Shown: piece after piece, positions 33,259 to 42,221 of the stretch | How the letters are laid out: each line of letters opens with the position of its first letter | Position numbering within the stretch: the stretch's first letter is position 1 | Assembly (NCBI RefSeq): GCF_002210435.1 | Contig: NZ_MZMV01000002.1 | Span: 124,001-188,000 of the forward strand | Length of the DNA: 64,000 nucleotides | Origin: Micromonospora wenchangensis | GTDB lineage: Bacteria > Actinomycetota > Actinomycetes > Mycobacteriales > Micromonosporaceae | Reading direction: 5' to 3' | The notes under the pieces: model-generated | What the model saw: the letters and a program-made list of their open reading frames with translations, nothing else | Told to the model about the DNA's origin: nothing | Database searches by the model: none | Made by a program: the position numbers and the translations under genes

Positions 33259-34106
33259 TCTTCGATCTCTTCGCGGGCCGGCCGGTCGTGCCAGTAGCCC
33301 TGGGTGTGAACCTGCTCCGGATCGACGTTCGCCTCGGTGAACAGCCGACGCAAGACAGCAATCTTGCTACTCTCCGTAGCCGCCCAGGCGTAGAAGTCCG
33401 TTCCCGCCGTCGCCGCCGCCCTGCCGTGACCGGCCAGCCAGTCGGCCACCAGCCCGGTCAGCGTCGTCCCGCCCCGGGCGTCGCCCCGCAGCCGTACCTC
33501 GACCCGGTGGCCGGCGGTCACGTCGTCGAGGGTCGCGGCGTCCGCCGCGTCGCCGGCCTCCAGCAGGACCGTCGCCCGCACGCCCGGCCCGAGGCCGGAC
33601 AGGATGCCGCGCACCGCCGGGTACGCCGTCTCGTCCGCCGCGATCAGCACCCGCGTCGCCGGCCCCGGCTCCCACTGCACGCCGTACCCGGGTTGGCCGG
33701 CCGCCACGTGCGGGCCCGACAGGAGCAGCCGGTCACCCGGCCGGGCTGCCGCCGCCCAGCCGCTCGCCGGGCCGTGCGGCTGGTGCAGGTAGAAGTCCAG
33801 GTCCAGCTCGCCCGCCGCCGGCCGGGTCCGGTACGCCGTGTAGCTGCGCAGCCTCGGGCGCACACCGCCGGGAATGGACCGCCACTCGCGTCGCCACGTC
33901 TGCTCGGGCAGTCCTGCCCGCAGTTCGCCCGGGTAGTCGCCGTCGACCGGCAACATGATCTTGATGCGCTGGTCGAGCTGGTACGGGGCCATCTCCCGCA
34001 GCCGCTCGTCGCCGAGCGTCACCCGGACGAACCCGGGCGACAGCCGCCGGGTCGCCGTCACGGTCGTCGCGAACAGGACGTTGGGCGAGTTGCCGAATGC
34101 TGACAT
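33255..34106 (-). CDS. Siderophore-interacting protein (ferric-siderophore reductase)
   Basis: 283-residue SIP-family flavoprotein (ViuB-like). The RLRSYT motif binds FAD; the C-terminal domain carries ATRVLIAADETAYPAV and FYAWAATESSKIAVLRR, typical of the family. It reduces Fe(III)-siderophores in the cytoplasm to release iron. ATG 34106. It precedes the importer operon on the same strand with 63 nt between them, but the iron box sits at its end, so it may have a separate promoter with no obvious box. Confidence 0.88.
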   Translation of the reverse strand: MSAFGNSPNVLFATTVTATRRLSPGFVRVTLGDERLREMAPYQLDQRIKIMLPVDGDYPGELRAGLPEQTWRREWRSIPGGVRPRLRSYTAYRTRPAAGELDLDFYLHQPHGPASGWAAAARPGDRLLLSGPHVAAGQPGYGVQWEPGPATRVLIAADETAYPAVRGILSGLGPGVRATVLLEAGDAADAATLDDVTAGHRVEVRLRGDARGGTTLTGLVADWLAGHGRAAATAGTDFYAWAATESSKIAVLRRLFTEANVDPEQVHTQGYWHDRPAREEIED

Positions 34107-34536
34107 GCCGGCAGAGGCTAGCGTGCCCCGTCCGGGCAGCTCACCGCCCCGGACCCCGCAGTGACCCAGGCCCACTCCGCCGCGTCGACCACCCCGGCCA
34201 GCCGCGGCGGCGCGGCCCCGGTCCGCTGCCGGACGGGCACCGGTGGGGGTATGCGGGACCGCCGGGTTTCGCAGCGTGACAGCCGGTGTCGGGTGGATGT
34301 GCCGGGTGTTGTCGCCCGGCCGGGCGGCGACGACCGGGTCGTTCCCGCAGCGGCGACCCTAGGGCAACTATCAACTCCATGTGACGTATCCTGTACGCGA
34401 CTCTGGGTAGTTAATCGAGGTGATTTGCCGGTCTCGCTCCCGTTATGTCATTGCAAGTTGTGATCAATCTTGACCTTGTCGTGAAATGCTTCTTAAGGTC
34501 TCTTTTGGTCGTCAGCCTGATCGGGAGAGAGAATTG
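34107..34536. other. Divergent intergenic region before the prenyltransferase
   Basis: 430 nt between the SIP gene and the DMATS gene. No gene. The right half (34360-34536) is notably AT-richer than the rest of the window, as expected for a regulated promoter. Confidence 0.5.
34470..34498 (+). promoter_or_regulatory. Possible promoter of the indole prenyl cassette
   Basis: TTGACC (34470-34475), 17 nt, TTAAGG (34493-34498). The -35 is good, the -10 poor. It would place the transcript start about 30 nt before ATG 34537. Confidence 0.3.
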
Positions 34537-35676
34537 ATGGACGAGGTGTCCCTTTCCGATCGTCTGGGCGACCAGCTGAAGCGTTTGTGCGAGGCCGGCG
34601 GAATCGCCTCGGCAGAGCCGGTGGAACTGCTGGAGAACCTGCTCGGACCAGCCGGTTCACAGCCGTTGTCGGCCCCGCCCCGTTGGCCGTCCGACATCGC
34701 CGACGACCACACCCCGGTGGAGTTCTCCATCGCCTTCAGCGCCACCGAACCGCCGACCGTACGGATTCTCGGTGAGACCCTGGGCGCACCACCCGGCAGG
34801 TCGGCCAACACGGCCGCCACCCGGCGCTTCCTCGACCGGCAGGCGCACCGGGCCGGCCTGTCCACGTCCCGGCTGGATTCGGTGCGCGACCTGTTCACCG
34901 CCGACGATCCGCAGGGCGCCTTCGCGCTCTGGTGCTCACTGGTGTTCCGCAACGGCCGGCGACCCGAGTTCAAGGTCTACCTCAATCCGGAGCTGCGGGG
35001 GGTCGACCGGGCACCGGGCCTGGTCGCCGAGGCGCTGCACCGGCTCGGGCTCGGCAGATCCTTCCGGGCGATGCTCGACCACGGCATCCGGCCGGGCGAG
35101 TTGGGTCGCCGGGACCGGCTGACGTTCTTCGCCCTCGACCTGCACGACGGTGCCCAGGCCCGGGTCAAGGTCTACCTGACCCACCACGACGCCGGGGTGC
35201 GCGACGTCGTCCGGGCGGCCGGTGTGGTCCACGACGCGGACACCACCCGGCTCGCCGAGTTCGTCGACATGGCCGGTGACGGCCGGACCCGGTTCACCGG
35301 CCTTCCCCTGGTGGGCAGCTACACCCTGGTCGAGGGGGTCGACCGGCCGGTCGGCTACAGCCTCTACGTGCCGATCCGCGGCTACGTCGACGACGACGAG
35401 GAGGCGTACGACCGGGTGGTGGCGGTGCTGGACCGCTACGGCTTCGGCCGCACGGTGCTGGACCGGGCGCTCGCCGCGGTGGCCCGGCGGCCGCTGCGCG
35501 ACGGCGTCGGGCTGATCCCGCACCTGTCGCTGCGGCTGGGCGCACCCCGGCCGGGGGTGACCGTCTACCTGTCCGCCGAGGCGTACCAGGTGACCCCGCC
35601 GGTACGCCGCCCGCTGACCGTCGACCGCACGGCGCTGGCCACCCCGACCGGCCGGGCCGGCGCGGGACACCCCTGA
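34537..35676 (+). CDS. DMATS-type indole/tryptophan prenyltransferase
   Basis: 379-residue aromatic prenyltransferase of the ABBA-fold DMATS family (Trp_DMAT). The family layout is visible: PVEFSIAFS near residue 65, FKVYLNPE (about 148), RVKVYLTHH (about 209), YSLYVPIRGY and GVTVYLSAEAY with the repeated K/Y-x-Y strands that bind diphosphate. It should attach a dimethylallyl group to tryptophan. ATG 34537 follows GGGAGAGAG. The tryptophanase gene starts 22 nt downstream. Regiochemistry (C5, C6, C7) cannot be read from sequence. Confidence 0.9.
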   Translation: MDEVSLSDRLGDQLKRLCEAGGIASAEPVELLENLLGPAGSQPLSAPPRWPSDIADDHTPVEFSIAFSATEPPTVRILGETLGAPPGRSANTAATRRFLDRQAHRAGLSTSRLDSVRDLFTADDPQGAFALWCSLVFRNGRRPEFKVYLNPELRGVDRAPGLVAEALHRLGLGRSFRAMLDHGIRPGELGRRDRLTFFALDLHDGAQARVKVYLTHHDAGVRDVVRAAGVVHDADTTRLAEFVDMAGDGRTRFTGLPLVGSYTLVEGVDRPVGYSLYVPIRGYVDDDEEAYDRVVAVLDRYGFGRTVLDRALAAVARRPLRDGVGLIPHLSLRLGAPRPGVTVYLSAEAYQVTPPVRRPLTVDRTALATPTGRAGAGHP

Positions 35677-35697
35677 CCGTCCATAGAGGAGCGAGTA

Positions 35698-37107
35698 GTG
35701 GCCGTCGACGCCTACGAGATGTTGCCCCCGTACCGGATCAAGGTGGTCGAACCGATCCCCTTCCTCGACCCGCAGCAGCGGCGGGAGGCCCTCGCGGACG
35801 CCGGATACAACCCGTTCGAGCTGCGCGCCGACCAGATCACCATCGACCTGCTGTCGGACTCCGGCACCGGAGCCACCTCGGCCGCGCAGGAGGCCGCCGC
35901 CGCGCTCGGCGACGAGTCCTACGCCGGGGCGCGCTCCTGGTTCCGGTTCCGCGACGAGGTGGGCGACCTCACCGGCTATCCGCACCTGCTCCCCGTGCAC
36001 CAGGGGCGGGCCGGCGAACGCGTGCTCTTCACCAGCCTGCTCGAACCGGGCCAGCTCTGCCTCAGCAACACCCACTTCGACACCACCCGGGCCAACGTCA
36101 CGCTGGCCGGCGCGGAGGCCCGGGACCTGCCCTCCCCGGCCGCGTTCGACCTCGACAGCGCGGACCCGTTCAAGGGCGACATCGACCTCGACGCGTTGGC
36201 CGCCACGCTCACCGGGCCGGAGCGGGACCGGGTCGGCCTGGTCCTCATCACGATCACCAACAACGGCCTCGGCGGGCAACCGGTGTCGATGGCCAACCTC
36301 ACCGCCGTCCGCGACCTGTGCCGCGCGCACGGGGTGCCGTTCTTCCTGGACGCGGCGCGGTTCGCCGAGAACGCCTGGCTGGTCGGGCAGCGCGAGCCCG
36401 GCTACCGGGACTGGACGCCCCGGCAGATCGCCACCCACGCCTTCGGGCTCGCCGACGGCTGCGTGGTGAGCCTCAAGAAGGACGGCCTGTCGGCCATCGG
36501 CGGGCTCATCGGGTTGCGCGACGACGACCTGTTCGCCAGGTGCGAGGCCAACCTGATCGCCACCGAAGGGTTCTCCACCTACGGCGGGCTCGCCGGCCAC
36601 GACCTCGAACGGCTCGCCCAGGGGCTGCGCGAGGTGGTCGACCCCGCGTACCTGCGGGCGCGGGCCGCCTCCACCGCCCGGCTGGCCCGGCTGGTCAACG
36701 AGGCCGGGGTGGACACCGTGCAACCCGCCGGCATCCACGCCCTCTACCTCAACGCCGGCCGGTTGCTGCCCCACCTGTCCCCGGCGGAGTTCCCCGGGCA
36801 CGCCCTCGGCTGCCAGCTCTACCTCGACGGCGGCATCCGCTGCGCCGAGCTGGGCTCGCTCTACCTCGGCGGGATGGACGACCGGCACCGGCTGGTCACC
36901 CCGGCCCCCTTCGAACTGGTGCGCCTGGCCATCCCGCGCCGCGTCTACACCGACACCCACTTCGAGTACGTGGCCGCCGTGCTCGCCGACATCGCCAAGG
37001 AACCCGGACGGGTTCCCGGCTACCGGGTGGTCTCCTCGCCGCCTCTGCTCCGCCACTTCAAGGTGCGGTTGGCGCAGCTCCCGACGGGAGGCGGCAGCAC
37101 CGACTGA
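35698..37107 (+). CDS. tnaA: Tryptophanase
   Basis: 469-residue PLP-dependent beta-eliminating lyase (tryptophanase/tyrosine phenol-lyase family). Seen: the N-terminal PPYRIKVVEPI, DLLSDSGTGA, the HQGRAGE loop and the SLKKDG Schiff-base lysine. Splits tryptophan, or here prenyl-tryptophan, into indole, pyruvate and ammonia. GTG 35698 follows GAGGAG. The DMATS-TnaA pairing is known from Streptomyces clusters for dimethylallyl-indole-3-carbaldehyde and related indoles; the flavin monooxygenase found in some of those is not present next to it here. Confidence 0.9.
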   Translation: MAVDAYEMLPPYRIKVVEPIPFLDPQQRREALADAGYNPFELRADQITIDLLSDSGTGATSAAQEAAAALGDESYAGARSWFRFRDEVGDLTGYPHLLPVHQGRAGERVLFTSLLEPGQLCLSNTHFDTTRANVTLAGAEARDLPSPAAFDLDSADPFKGDIDLDALAATLTGPERDRVGLVLITITNNGLGGQPVSMANLTAVRDLCRAHGVPFFLDAARFAENAWLVGQREPGYRDWTPRQIATHAFGLADGCVVSLKKDGLSAIGGLIGLRDDDLFARCEANLIATEGFSTYGGLAGHDLERLAQGLREVVDPAYLRARAASTARLARLVNEAGVDTVQPAGIHALYLNAGRLLPHLSPAEFPGHALGCQLYLDGGIRCAELGSLYLGGMDDRHRLVTPAPFELVRLAIPRRVYTDTHFEYVAAVLADIAKEPGRVPGYRVVSSPPLLRHFKVRLAQLPTGGGSTD

Positions 37108-37118
37108 ACCGCTACGCC

Positions 37119-37145
37119 CGGCTCCGGTCCGCCCGGCCGGAGCCG
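37119..37145. terminator. Hairpin terminator between convergent operons
   Basis: CGGCTCCGG / CCGGAGCCG, 9-bp perfect arms and a 9-nt loop, 11 nt after the tryptophanase stop and 22 nt from the conservon end. Confidence 0.75.
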
Positions 37146-37166
37146 GCCGGCACGCCGCCGGGTCGT

Positions 37167-37721
37167 TCAGGCGGTGGCGGGCAGCCGGGACAGGGCGTGC
37201 CGCACCAGCTCGATCAGCGCCTGCTTGCTGGAGGCCCGGTCCCGGGCGTCGCACCACAGCAGCGGCACGGTCTCGTCCAGCTCCAACGCGGCGCGGATCT
37301 CCTCCTCGGTGTAGGGGCACTCACCGAAGAACCGGTTGACGGCGGCGACGAACGGGATGCCCCGACGCTCGAAGTAGTCGACGGCCGGGAAACTGGTGCC
37401 GAGCCGGCGGGTGTCGACGAGCACGATCGCCCCCACCGCGCCCTGGGCCAACTCGTCCCAGATGAACCAGAACCGGTCCTGACCCGGGGTGCCGAACAGG
37501 TAGAGCACCACGTCGTTGCTGATGGTGATCCGCCCGAAGTCCAGGGCGACGGTCGTGCTGGACTTGTCCTCCACGCCGGTGAGGTCGTCCACCCCGATGC
37601 TGGCCTGGGTGAGGACCTCCTCGGTGACCAGTGGCGGAATCTCGCTGACCGAGCCGACCAGGGTGGTCTTGCCGGTGCCGAAGCCGCCCGCCACGACGAC
37701 CTTCACCGATTTCCGATCCAC
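37167..37721 (-). CDS. cvnD: Conservon small GTPase-like protein (CvnD)
   Basis: 184-residue P-loop protein: GGFGTGKTTL (Walker A, about residues 12-21), a FGTPGQDRF switch-II-like motif and the AVNRF nucleotide-specificity segment. Fourth member of the Cvn system, thought to form a membrane-associated complex resembling eukaryotic G-protein modules. GTG 37721 follows GAGGGA at longish spacing. A 17-nt gap separates it from cvnC. Confidence 0.9.
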   Translation of the reverse strand: MDRKSVKVVVAGGFGTGKTTLVGSVSEIPPLVTEEVLTQASIGVDDLTGVEDKSSTTVALDFGRITISNDVVLYLFGTPGQDRFWFIWDELAQGAVGAIVLVDTRRLGTSFPAVDYFERRGIPFVAAVNRFFGECPYTEEEIRAALELDETVPLLWCDARDRASSKQALIELVRHALSRLPATA

Positions 37722-37738
37722 GCGTATCAGTCCCTCTT

Positions 37739-38104
37739 CTATATCCGCTGTAGGCCGGCGAGAACCGTTTCCAGCAGCCACCGGTCGGCGATCTTCTCCT
37801 GCGCCGGTGAGCCGATGTCCAGAAACCCCTGCTCGTGCAGCACGTCGACCATCACCTTCGTGATGGCGAGCGGCCGGTGCAGGTAGGCGCCGATCTCGGC
37901 GATGGAGATCCACCCCGTGCACTGGTGCAGGATCTCCCGGTACTCCAGCTCCAACCGGGTCTGGTCGGCCGGCAGGGCGATGACCTGGGTGGCCAGGTCG
38001 AGGCTGGTGTTGCGGGGGCTCGTCCGCCCATTGACGAGGATGTACAACGGCACCAGCCGGCCGGCCTCCGCCTCGTCGTCGCCGTCCCACACGTCGTGAC
38101 TCAT
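37739..38104 (-). CDS. cvnC: Conservon DUF742 protein (CvnC)
   Basis: 121-residue DUF742 protein with the usual GRLVPLYILVNGRTSP start and a winged-helix-like core (HRPLAITKVMVDVL). It is the conserved third member of conservons. ATG 38104 overlaps the roadblock gene stop by 4 nt. Confidence 0.92.
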   Translation of the reverse strand: MSHDVWDGDDEAEAGRLVPLYILVNGRTSPRNTSLDLATQVIALPADQTRLELEYREILHQCTGWISIAEIGAYLHRPLAITKVMVDVLHEQGFLDIGSPAQEKIADRWLLETVLAGLQRI

Positions 38105-38532
38105 GGTTTCGACCCGGGTCGGTCGGCGAGCAACGCGGGGTCGAGGCGGGCCTCGGAGCCGAGATAGTCGCCGATGCGGGTCACCAGGCGACTCATCTCG
38201 TACGCGACGGTGCCCATGTCGACGGACTGCTCGCAGAGCACCGCGAGCCGCGCGTTCTGGCCGGCGGCGGCGACGAACAGCGTGCGTCCCTCGTACTCGA
38301 TGATGACCTGTTGGACCGGGCCGCTGTCGAACCGGCGGCCCATCCCCGCGGCGATGCTGTGCAGGGACGACGCGCCGGCGGCCAACAGCTCCCCGGCGTC
38401 CTGCGGGAGTGACGTGGATTTCTGCACGATCAGCCCGTCGGTGGACAGGACAACCGCGTAGACCACGTCAGGGACCTCCACCAGATCGTCGAGGATCCAG
38501 GTCAGATCGTTCTGCGATGCCGAGTGGGTCAT
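38101..38532 (-). CDS. cvnB: Conservon roadblock/LC7 protein (CvnB)
   Basis: 143-residue roadblock/LC7-domain protein: LTWILDDLVEVPDVVYAVVL, STDGLIVQKS and the EYEGRTLFVAAAG strand are family-typical. Such proteins act as GTPase regulators or scaffolds. ATG 38532 overlaps the sensor gene by 4 nt, and its stop overlaps cvnC by 4 nt. Confidence 0.93.
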   Translation of the reverse strand: MTHSASQNDLTWILDDLVEVPDVVYAVVLSTDGLIVQKSTSLPQDAGELLAAGASSLHSIAAGMGRRFDSGPVQQVIIEYEGRTLFVAAAGQNARLAVLCEQSVDMGTVAYEMSRLVTRIGDYLGSEARLDPALLADRPGSKP

Positions 38533-41063
38533 ACGTTCCTGCCTTGGTCGTCTCTGCTGGCGGAGTCCCCGTTTTTCGCCGCCCGGCCGGCGGCCCAGGC
38601 CTTCTGGTACCTGCTGAACCGGTCCCGGGCCTCCTCGGGTGACCGGGCGGGAGCCGGCGTGGCGTCGGACTTCTGCCCCGGCAGGCCGTCGTCGCGCAAC
38701 TCGGGCGCGAGGTGCTGCTGCGGCCGGCGGTGCGGCAGGGGCGGCCGGTCGGCGACCTGCGGGCCGGACGAGCCACCGCGGGCCGCGCCACGCTGCGCCG
38801 GAACTTCGGTCATGATGCCCCCGCTGCGGTCGGAGTGTCGCTCCCCGGTGGGATCGGCCGGCGTCCGCCCGGCACCGCCCGGTGCCGTGGTCGCCACGGC
38901 GGTGGGCCGGGCCCCGGCCGCGGGGTGCAGCTCCCGCCGGCCGCCGCCGACCGGCAGCACCGCGCCGACGCCGGGGCGCGACATCACCGAGGCGACGGTG
39001 CCGAGCGGAAGGACACCGGGGTCGGTACGGTCCAGTTCGGCGGCGTACGACTCGGTGACGATCACCCGGTCGGGCAGCAGCACGATCGCCAGCAGGCCGC
39101 CGTACGCCGACGCGCGCAGGCTCACCTGGACGCCGTCCCGCTTGGCCAGCTCCGCCACCACGTGCAGGCCGACCTGCGCGCCGTCCTTCAGCGCCGTCAC
39201 GTCCGGGGTCGGCGCGGTGGCGAGCAGTTCGTTCGCCCGCTCCAACGCGTCCGCCCGCATCCCCACGCCGGCGTCCTCGATCTCCACCGCGATGCCGCGC
39301 TTGACCTCGATGCAGGTCACCCAGACCGTGGTCTCGGGCGGCGAGAACGCCAGCGCGTTGTCCAGCAACTCGGCGATCAGGTGGACGGTGCCGGCCACCG
39401 CCGGCCCGGCGATCGCCACGTCCGGCGCGCTGCGCAGGGTGATGCGCTGGTACTGCTGGGCCTCCGCGAAGGCCGCCAGCAGCACCCGGCGTACCGGCAC
39501 CGGGTTCTGGAAGCGGCGGCCGATCTGACCACCGGCCAGGATGACCAGGTTCTCCAGGAACCGGCGCGTCTGGGTGAGCTGGTGGTTGATGTCGAACAGT
39601 TCGGCCAGCAGCTTCTCGTCGCCGATCCGGTTCTGGAGGTCCTCGATGACCTTCAGGCCGCGTTGCAGGGGGCGCTGCGGGCGGCGGGCCACACCCATCA
39701 GCATCGCGATACCGGCCGCCCGGGTCTTCGCCTCGTCGACCGCGGCACCCGCCGCCGCCTGCAACGACCTGTTGATCACCTCGGCCACCCGGCCGATCTC
39801 GTCGCTGCCGTAATCGGGCAGGGGCAGCTCGGAGGCGAGGTCGACCTTCTCCCGTCGGCGCAGCCGGTCCATCATCGCCGGCAGTTGCTTGTCGACCACC
39901 GCCTCGGCGTCCCGGCCGAGCTGGGCCAGGCGGACCGACAACGCCCGGTCCACCAGGATCTGCGACTGCCGGATCGCCCAGATGATCGCGGCGATGACGA
40001 CGAGCAGGGCGACCAGACTGCCCAGCGAGGCGGTGAACAGCTGGGTGTTGCCGGTGCGCAGGGTGCGCGCCGAGACGGTGTCGGCCTGCACCACGGTCAG
40101 GTTGATCAGATCGTCGGACACCTGCCGGGTGAGGGCTTCCCAGCGGGCCCGGTTGAACGACAGGGCACGCGGTGCGCCGGACCGCCACGGCCCGTTGCTG
40201 ACCAGGGCGTTCTCTGCCGCGACGAGTTCCTTCCAGGAGTCGCTCGTGGTGATCGCGGCAAAGCGTTCCCGGGCTTGCGGTTCGAGGTGCGGGGCCACGT
40301 TGGTGAGGCCGGCGTGATAGGCCCCGACCAGGTTGGTGAAGTCGAGATGGTCCTGCGGACTGAGGGTACGGGCACCGAAAGCGCCGTCAATGGTGGAACC
40401 GGCCCGGGACATCAGGTCACTGGCGCGGAAAGCCTCGGTCGCCGCGATGCCGCCCTGGGCCGCGGCGGGGTCGGGGACGATTCTCGCCTGGGTGTCGAAG
40501 AGGTCGGTCGCGGCGTCGAGCAGGCGGTTGTAGAAATCGTAGACACCCGTCCCGTTGGCCGACCGGGAATCGATGGTGCTCCGCACGCTCGCCAATTCGT
40601 CGAGCAGGCCGGCGAGCGTCTCCCACCGGGTCACGATCGAGTCCGGGGCGCCGGCCAGCGCGGAGTCGGCGGCGGGGCGCAGGGCGGCCACCCGCTGGTC
40701 GGTCTGTTGCCGCTGCTCGATGAGCCGGCTGAGGTCCCGGGACGGCTGGGTGAGGTAGCTGACGCTCAACCGCCGTTCCTGCTGGATCGAGGACAACGCG
40801 GAGACCGCCGGGATCGACACCTGCCGGACGCTGTTCGCGACCTGCCGGTTGTAGAAACCCTGGAAGATGAGATAGCCGGAGGCGACGAGCCAGACCACCA
40901 GGGCGACGACGCTGGGAATGAGCACCAGCCTGATCACGCGTCGTTTGATCGACTGCGGTCGACCGGCGCGGCGACCCGGTGTCGTCGGTGCGGCCTGGTC
41001 GTCTGAGGCGCGGCGCGGTTCTTCGCGGTCGGCCTGTTTGTGCGCCAAAGTCGTCGTATCCAA
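38529..41063 (-). CDS. cvnA: Conservon sensor kinase-like protein (CvnA)
   Basis: 844-residue membrane sensor: a basic cytoplasmic start, TM1 (about 45-67), an extracytoplasmic nitrate/nitrite-sensing-like domain (about 68-335), TM2 (about 340-362), a HAMP-like linker, and a HATPase domain (about 520-640) with ELLDNALAFSPP (N box) and EDAGVGM (G1 box). A phospho-acceptor His is not obvious, as in other CvnA. The 190-residue C-terminus is disordered. TTG 41063 is forced because an in-frame TGA lies three codons upstream; a second TTG at 41048 is possible. First gene of cvnABCD. Confidence 0.9.
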   Translation of the reverse strand: MDTTTLAHKQADREEPRRASDDQAAPTTPGRRAGRPQSIKRRVIRLVLIPSVVALVVWLVASGYLIFQGFYNRQVANSVRQVSIPAVSALSSIQQERRLSVSYLTQPSRDLSRLIEQRQQTDQRVAALRPAADSALAGAPDSIVTRWETLAGLLDELASVRSTIDSRSANGTGVYDFYNRLLDAATDLFDTQARIVPDPAAAQGGIAATEAFRASDLMSRAGSTIDGAFGARTLSPQDHLDFTNLVGAYHAGLTNVAPHLEPQARERFAAITTSDSWKELVAAENALVSNGPWRSGAPRALSFNRARWEALTRQVSDDLINLTVVQADTVSARTLRTGNTQLFTASLGSLVALLVVIAAIIWAIRQSQILVDRALSVRLAQLGRDAEAVVDKQLPAMMDRLRRREKVDLASELPLPDYGSDEIGRVAEVINRSLQAAAGAAVDEAKTRAAGIAMLMGVARRPQRPLQRGLKVIEDLQNRIGDEKLLAELFDINHQLTQTRRFLENLVILAGGQIGRRFQNPVPVRRVLLAAFAEAQQYQRITLRSAPDVAIAGPAVAGTVHLIAELLDNALAFSPPETTVWVTCIEVKRGIAVEIEDAGVGMRADALERANELLATAPTPDVTALKDGAQVGLHVVAELAKRDGVQVSLRASAYGGLLAIVLLPDRVIVTESYAAELDRTDPGVLPLGTVASVMSRPGVGAVLPVGGGRRELHPAAGARPTAVATTAPGGAGRTPADPTGERHSDRSGGIMTEVPAQRGAARGGSSGPQVADRPPLPHRRPQQHLAPELRDDGLPGQKSDATPAPARSPEEARDRFSRYQKAWAAGRAAKNGDSASRDDQGRNV

Positions 41064-41467
41064 TCCTGGTCAAGCCATAGACAGCGGCGGTCCTACGCCA
41101 CTGGTCGACGCCGATGTGTGCCAACCCTACCGTCTATCCGGACCCGCACCCGACCACGATTCGACGACAGTGGACGGTCGCGCTATTCGCACTGGTCAGC
41201 CATTTGGCAGGGGCCATGGTCGATGGGATTCACGGCATTGACGTGATGCGGGTCACTGTGGACGCGGTCGACGGGGCCGGCCCCGTCGCGGTCCGGCGGG
41301 CGACTCCGGCATGCCGGCGGCGCGGATAGATTCCTGCTTCTTCCGGGTACGGGGAAACCGCCGGGGGGTCACCGGCGTCCAGTTCGATGCTGTGGCGCGT
41401 CCACCGTCCGGGTGGAGCGCAGTGGACACTCCGCACCCGTGCGGGGTCGCCGGTCGAGGAGCACAAC
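41064..41467. other. Intergenic region upstream of the conservon
   Basis: 404 nt without a gene. It contains a perfect 20-nt palindrome at 41269-41288 (CGACGGGGCC and its complement) that could form a tight hairpin 180 nt upstream of the lipoprotein gene; role unknown. Confidence 0.4.
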
Positions 41468-42166
41468 ATGACGAAGCTGAAGTGGGCCACCGGGGTCGCG
41501 GTGCTGGCGTGCTCCGGGGCGCTGATGGCCTGCGGGGACGGCAGCGGGACGCCCGCCGCCACCGGGTCGGCCACTCCGTCGGGGTCGGCGACGCCCTCCG
41601 ACGCGGCGACGCCCACCGCCACGACGGCACCCGACCCGACCGCGCCCCCGGCGTCGACGAGTCCGACCCGACCCGCCGGGAAGCCGTCGGCCACGGCCGG
41701 TGCCGGCGGGGTGCTGTCCGGTAAGCGGGAGGTCACCATCGTCCGGGTTCAGGCGACCGAGTCCGGGGTGGCCCTCGACGGCGGCGCGCTCGTCGAGGTC
41801 GACGACGACAGCGGACGCCAGTTGTTCGTCCCGACACCGGCCGGCGACGGCAAGTACCTGATCAAGGCGTACGGCCGGCGCGACGGCCACCCCGCCAACG
41901 ACGACCCGGCCTGCTGGCAGGCGGTCAACCCCGGCGACGGCACGCCGCTCACCGTCGAGGGGACGGCCTGCGACCCGGGTAAGCGGACGCAGCTGTTCAG
42001 CATCGTCAGCAAGGGCAAGGGCGCGTACGCGATCAGCAACGACTCGGCGTTCCTCCAGTTCTCGCCCAGCCGGGGCCTGATCCTCGAAGAGTTGGGCGAC
42101 GCGCCGCTGCGCAGCACGTTCAAGCTGGTCGACAACGGTCCGGCCCGTACCCCGGCCGGCGGCTGA
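41468..42166 (+). CDS. Secreted lipoprotein of unknown function
   Basis: 232 residues: a lipoprotein signal (lipobox LMAC, Cys about residue 22), a Thr/Ser/Pro-rich linker of about 60 residues suited to crossing the wall, then a C-terminal domain of about 140 residues whose repeated hydrophobic/aromatic spacing hints at a beta-trefoil or beta-barrel. One disulfide pair is possible (CWQ and CDPG). The start follows GAGGAGCAC. I do not recognise a family. Confidence 0.75.
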   Translation: MTKLKWATGVAVLACSGALMACGDGSGTPAATGSATPSGSATPSDAATPTATTAPDPTAPPASTSPTRPAGKPSATAGAGGVLSGKREVTIVRVQATESGVALDGGALVEVDDDSGRQLFVPTPAGDGKYLIKAYGRRDGHPANDDPACWQAVNPGDGTPLTVEGTACDPGKRTQLFSIVSKGKGAYAISNDSAFLQFSPSRGLILEELGDAPLRSTFKLVDNGPARTPAGG

Positions 42167-42221
42167 CCCCCGATCCGCCCCGGCGGGGTTGGCGGACGGC
42201 CCAGCGGGTACCGGACCCGGC

